A stretch of 5,373 nucleotides of DNA from Bacteroidales bacterium UBA6244. Lineage in GTDB: Bacteria; Bacteroidota; Bacteroidia; Bacteroidales; F082. Below are positions 5,247 through 5,373 of this stretch, in pieces. Location of the stretch: positions 1 to 5,373 of the forward strand of contig DJVY01000168.1 of NCBI GenBank assembly GCA_002440885.1. The letters are read 5' to 3'. Every line of letters starts with the position of its first letter. The stretch's first letter is position 1. The notes beneath the pieces are model-generated. The model saw only the letters and a list, made by a program, of their open reading frames with translations. It was not told the DNA's origin and did not search any database. The position numbers were made by a program, and so were the translations under genes.

Positions 5247-5373
5247 TTATCCATTGCTCTGTAAAGCTAATGTGATGGTTTCTTTGCCGTAAAAACGGAT
5301 GATTTCATCTTTTTCTGTTTGGTTTCCTTTGTCAAAGACCCTTTTGAGTACTGCGTTTTTGTGTTTTTGCCAG
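5247..5373 (-). CDS. C-terminal end of a small DUF6922-like protein (5' end beyond the window)
   Basis: Read on the - strand from the right edge, codons 5372 down to 5247 stay open for 41 residues and end in TAA (5249-5247). The peptide begins WQKHKNAVLKRVFDKGNQTE and ends KDEIIRFYGKETITLALQSNG. The pattern W.KH...VLKRVF.KG....KDEI.RFYGKE.I resembles the DUF6922 family of small Bacteroidota proteins (recalled from memory, not searched), often encoded beside an AbiEii-type nucleotidyltransferase toxin. No such partner follows on the - strand, where only repeats are found. The ending, about 10 residues after the YGKE motif, seems early compared with relatives I recall that run some 30 residues further, so the gene may be shortened. 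The function is unknown. It converges with the sugar transferase gene. Confidence 0.6.
   Translation of the reverse strand, partial: WQKHKNAVLKRVFDKGNQTEKDEIIRFYGKETITLALQSNG

Overview
The window looks like an exopolysaccharide/cell-surface locus from a member of the Bacteroidota. Four things point there: moderately AT-rich DNA, start codons without convincing Shine-Dalgarno sequences, one promoter fitting the Bacteroidota pattern (TTG, 19 bp, TAnnTTTG), and protein types common in that phylum. The genus cannot be told from this sequence.

Layout. Four genes lie on the + strand. (1) Positions 2-505 hold the 3' part of an exosortase/archaeosortase-family membrane protease/transpeptidase; its reading frame is open to the left edge. 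(2) Positions 697-2379 encode a Wzi-family outer-membrane beta-barrel with a signal peptide. (3) Positions 2511-3542 encode a FemAB/GNAT-fold acyl or aminoacyl transferase. (4) Positions 3685-4818 encode a sugar transferase (polyprenyl-phosphate glycosylphosphotransferase) with an unusual N-terminal half; it has its own likely promoter and an operator-like inverted repeat. Positions 4819-5246 hold no gene but are full of short palindromic repeats, including a tandem array of about six degenerate 20-bp units. At the right edge (5247-5373), on the - strand, is the C-terminal end of a small protein resembling DUF6922.

How the genes may work together (inference). The sugar transferase would load the first sugar phosphate onto a lipid carrier, and the Wzi-like barrel would organise or anchor the polymer at the outer membrane. 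FemAB-like proteins and exosortases are known companions of exopolysaccharide clusters in PEP-CTERM systems. The combination suggests polysaccharide export coupled to C-terminal sorting of surface proteins. No sorting substrate, polymerase or flippase is visible here, so the system extends beyond the window, at least to the left.

The most unusual sequence-level items are the 20-bp palindromic array with relatives elsewhere in the window, the rearranged-looking N-terminus of the sugar transferase, and the possibly shortened DUF6922-like gene beside the repeats.
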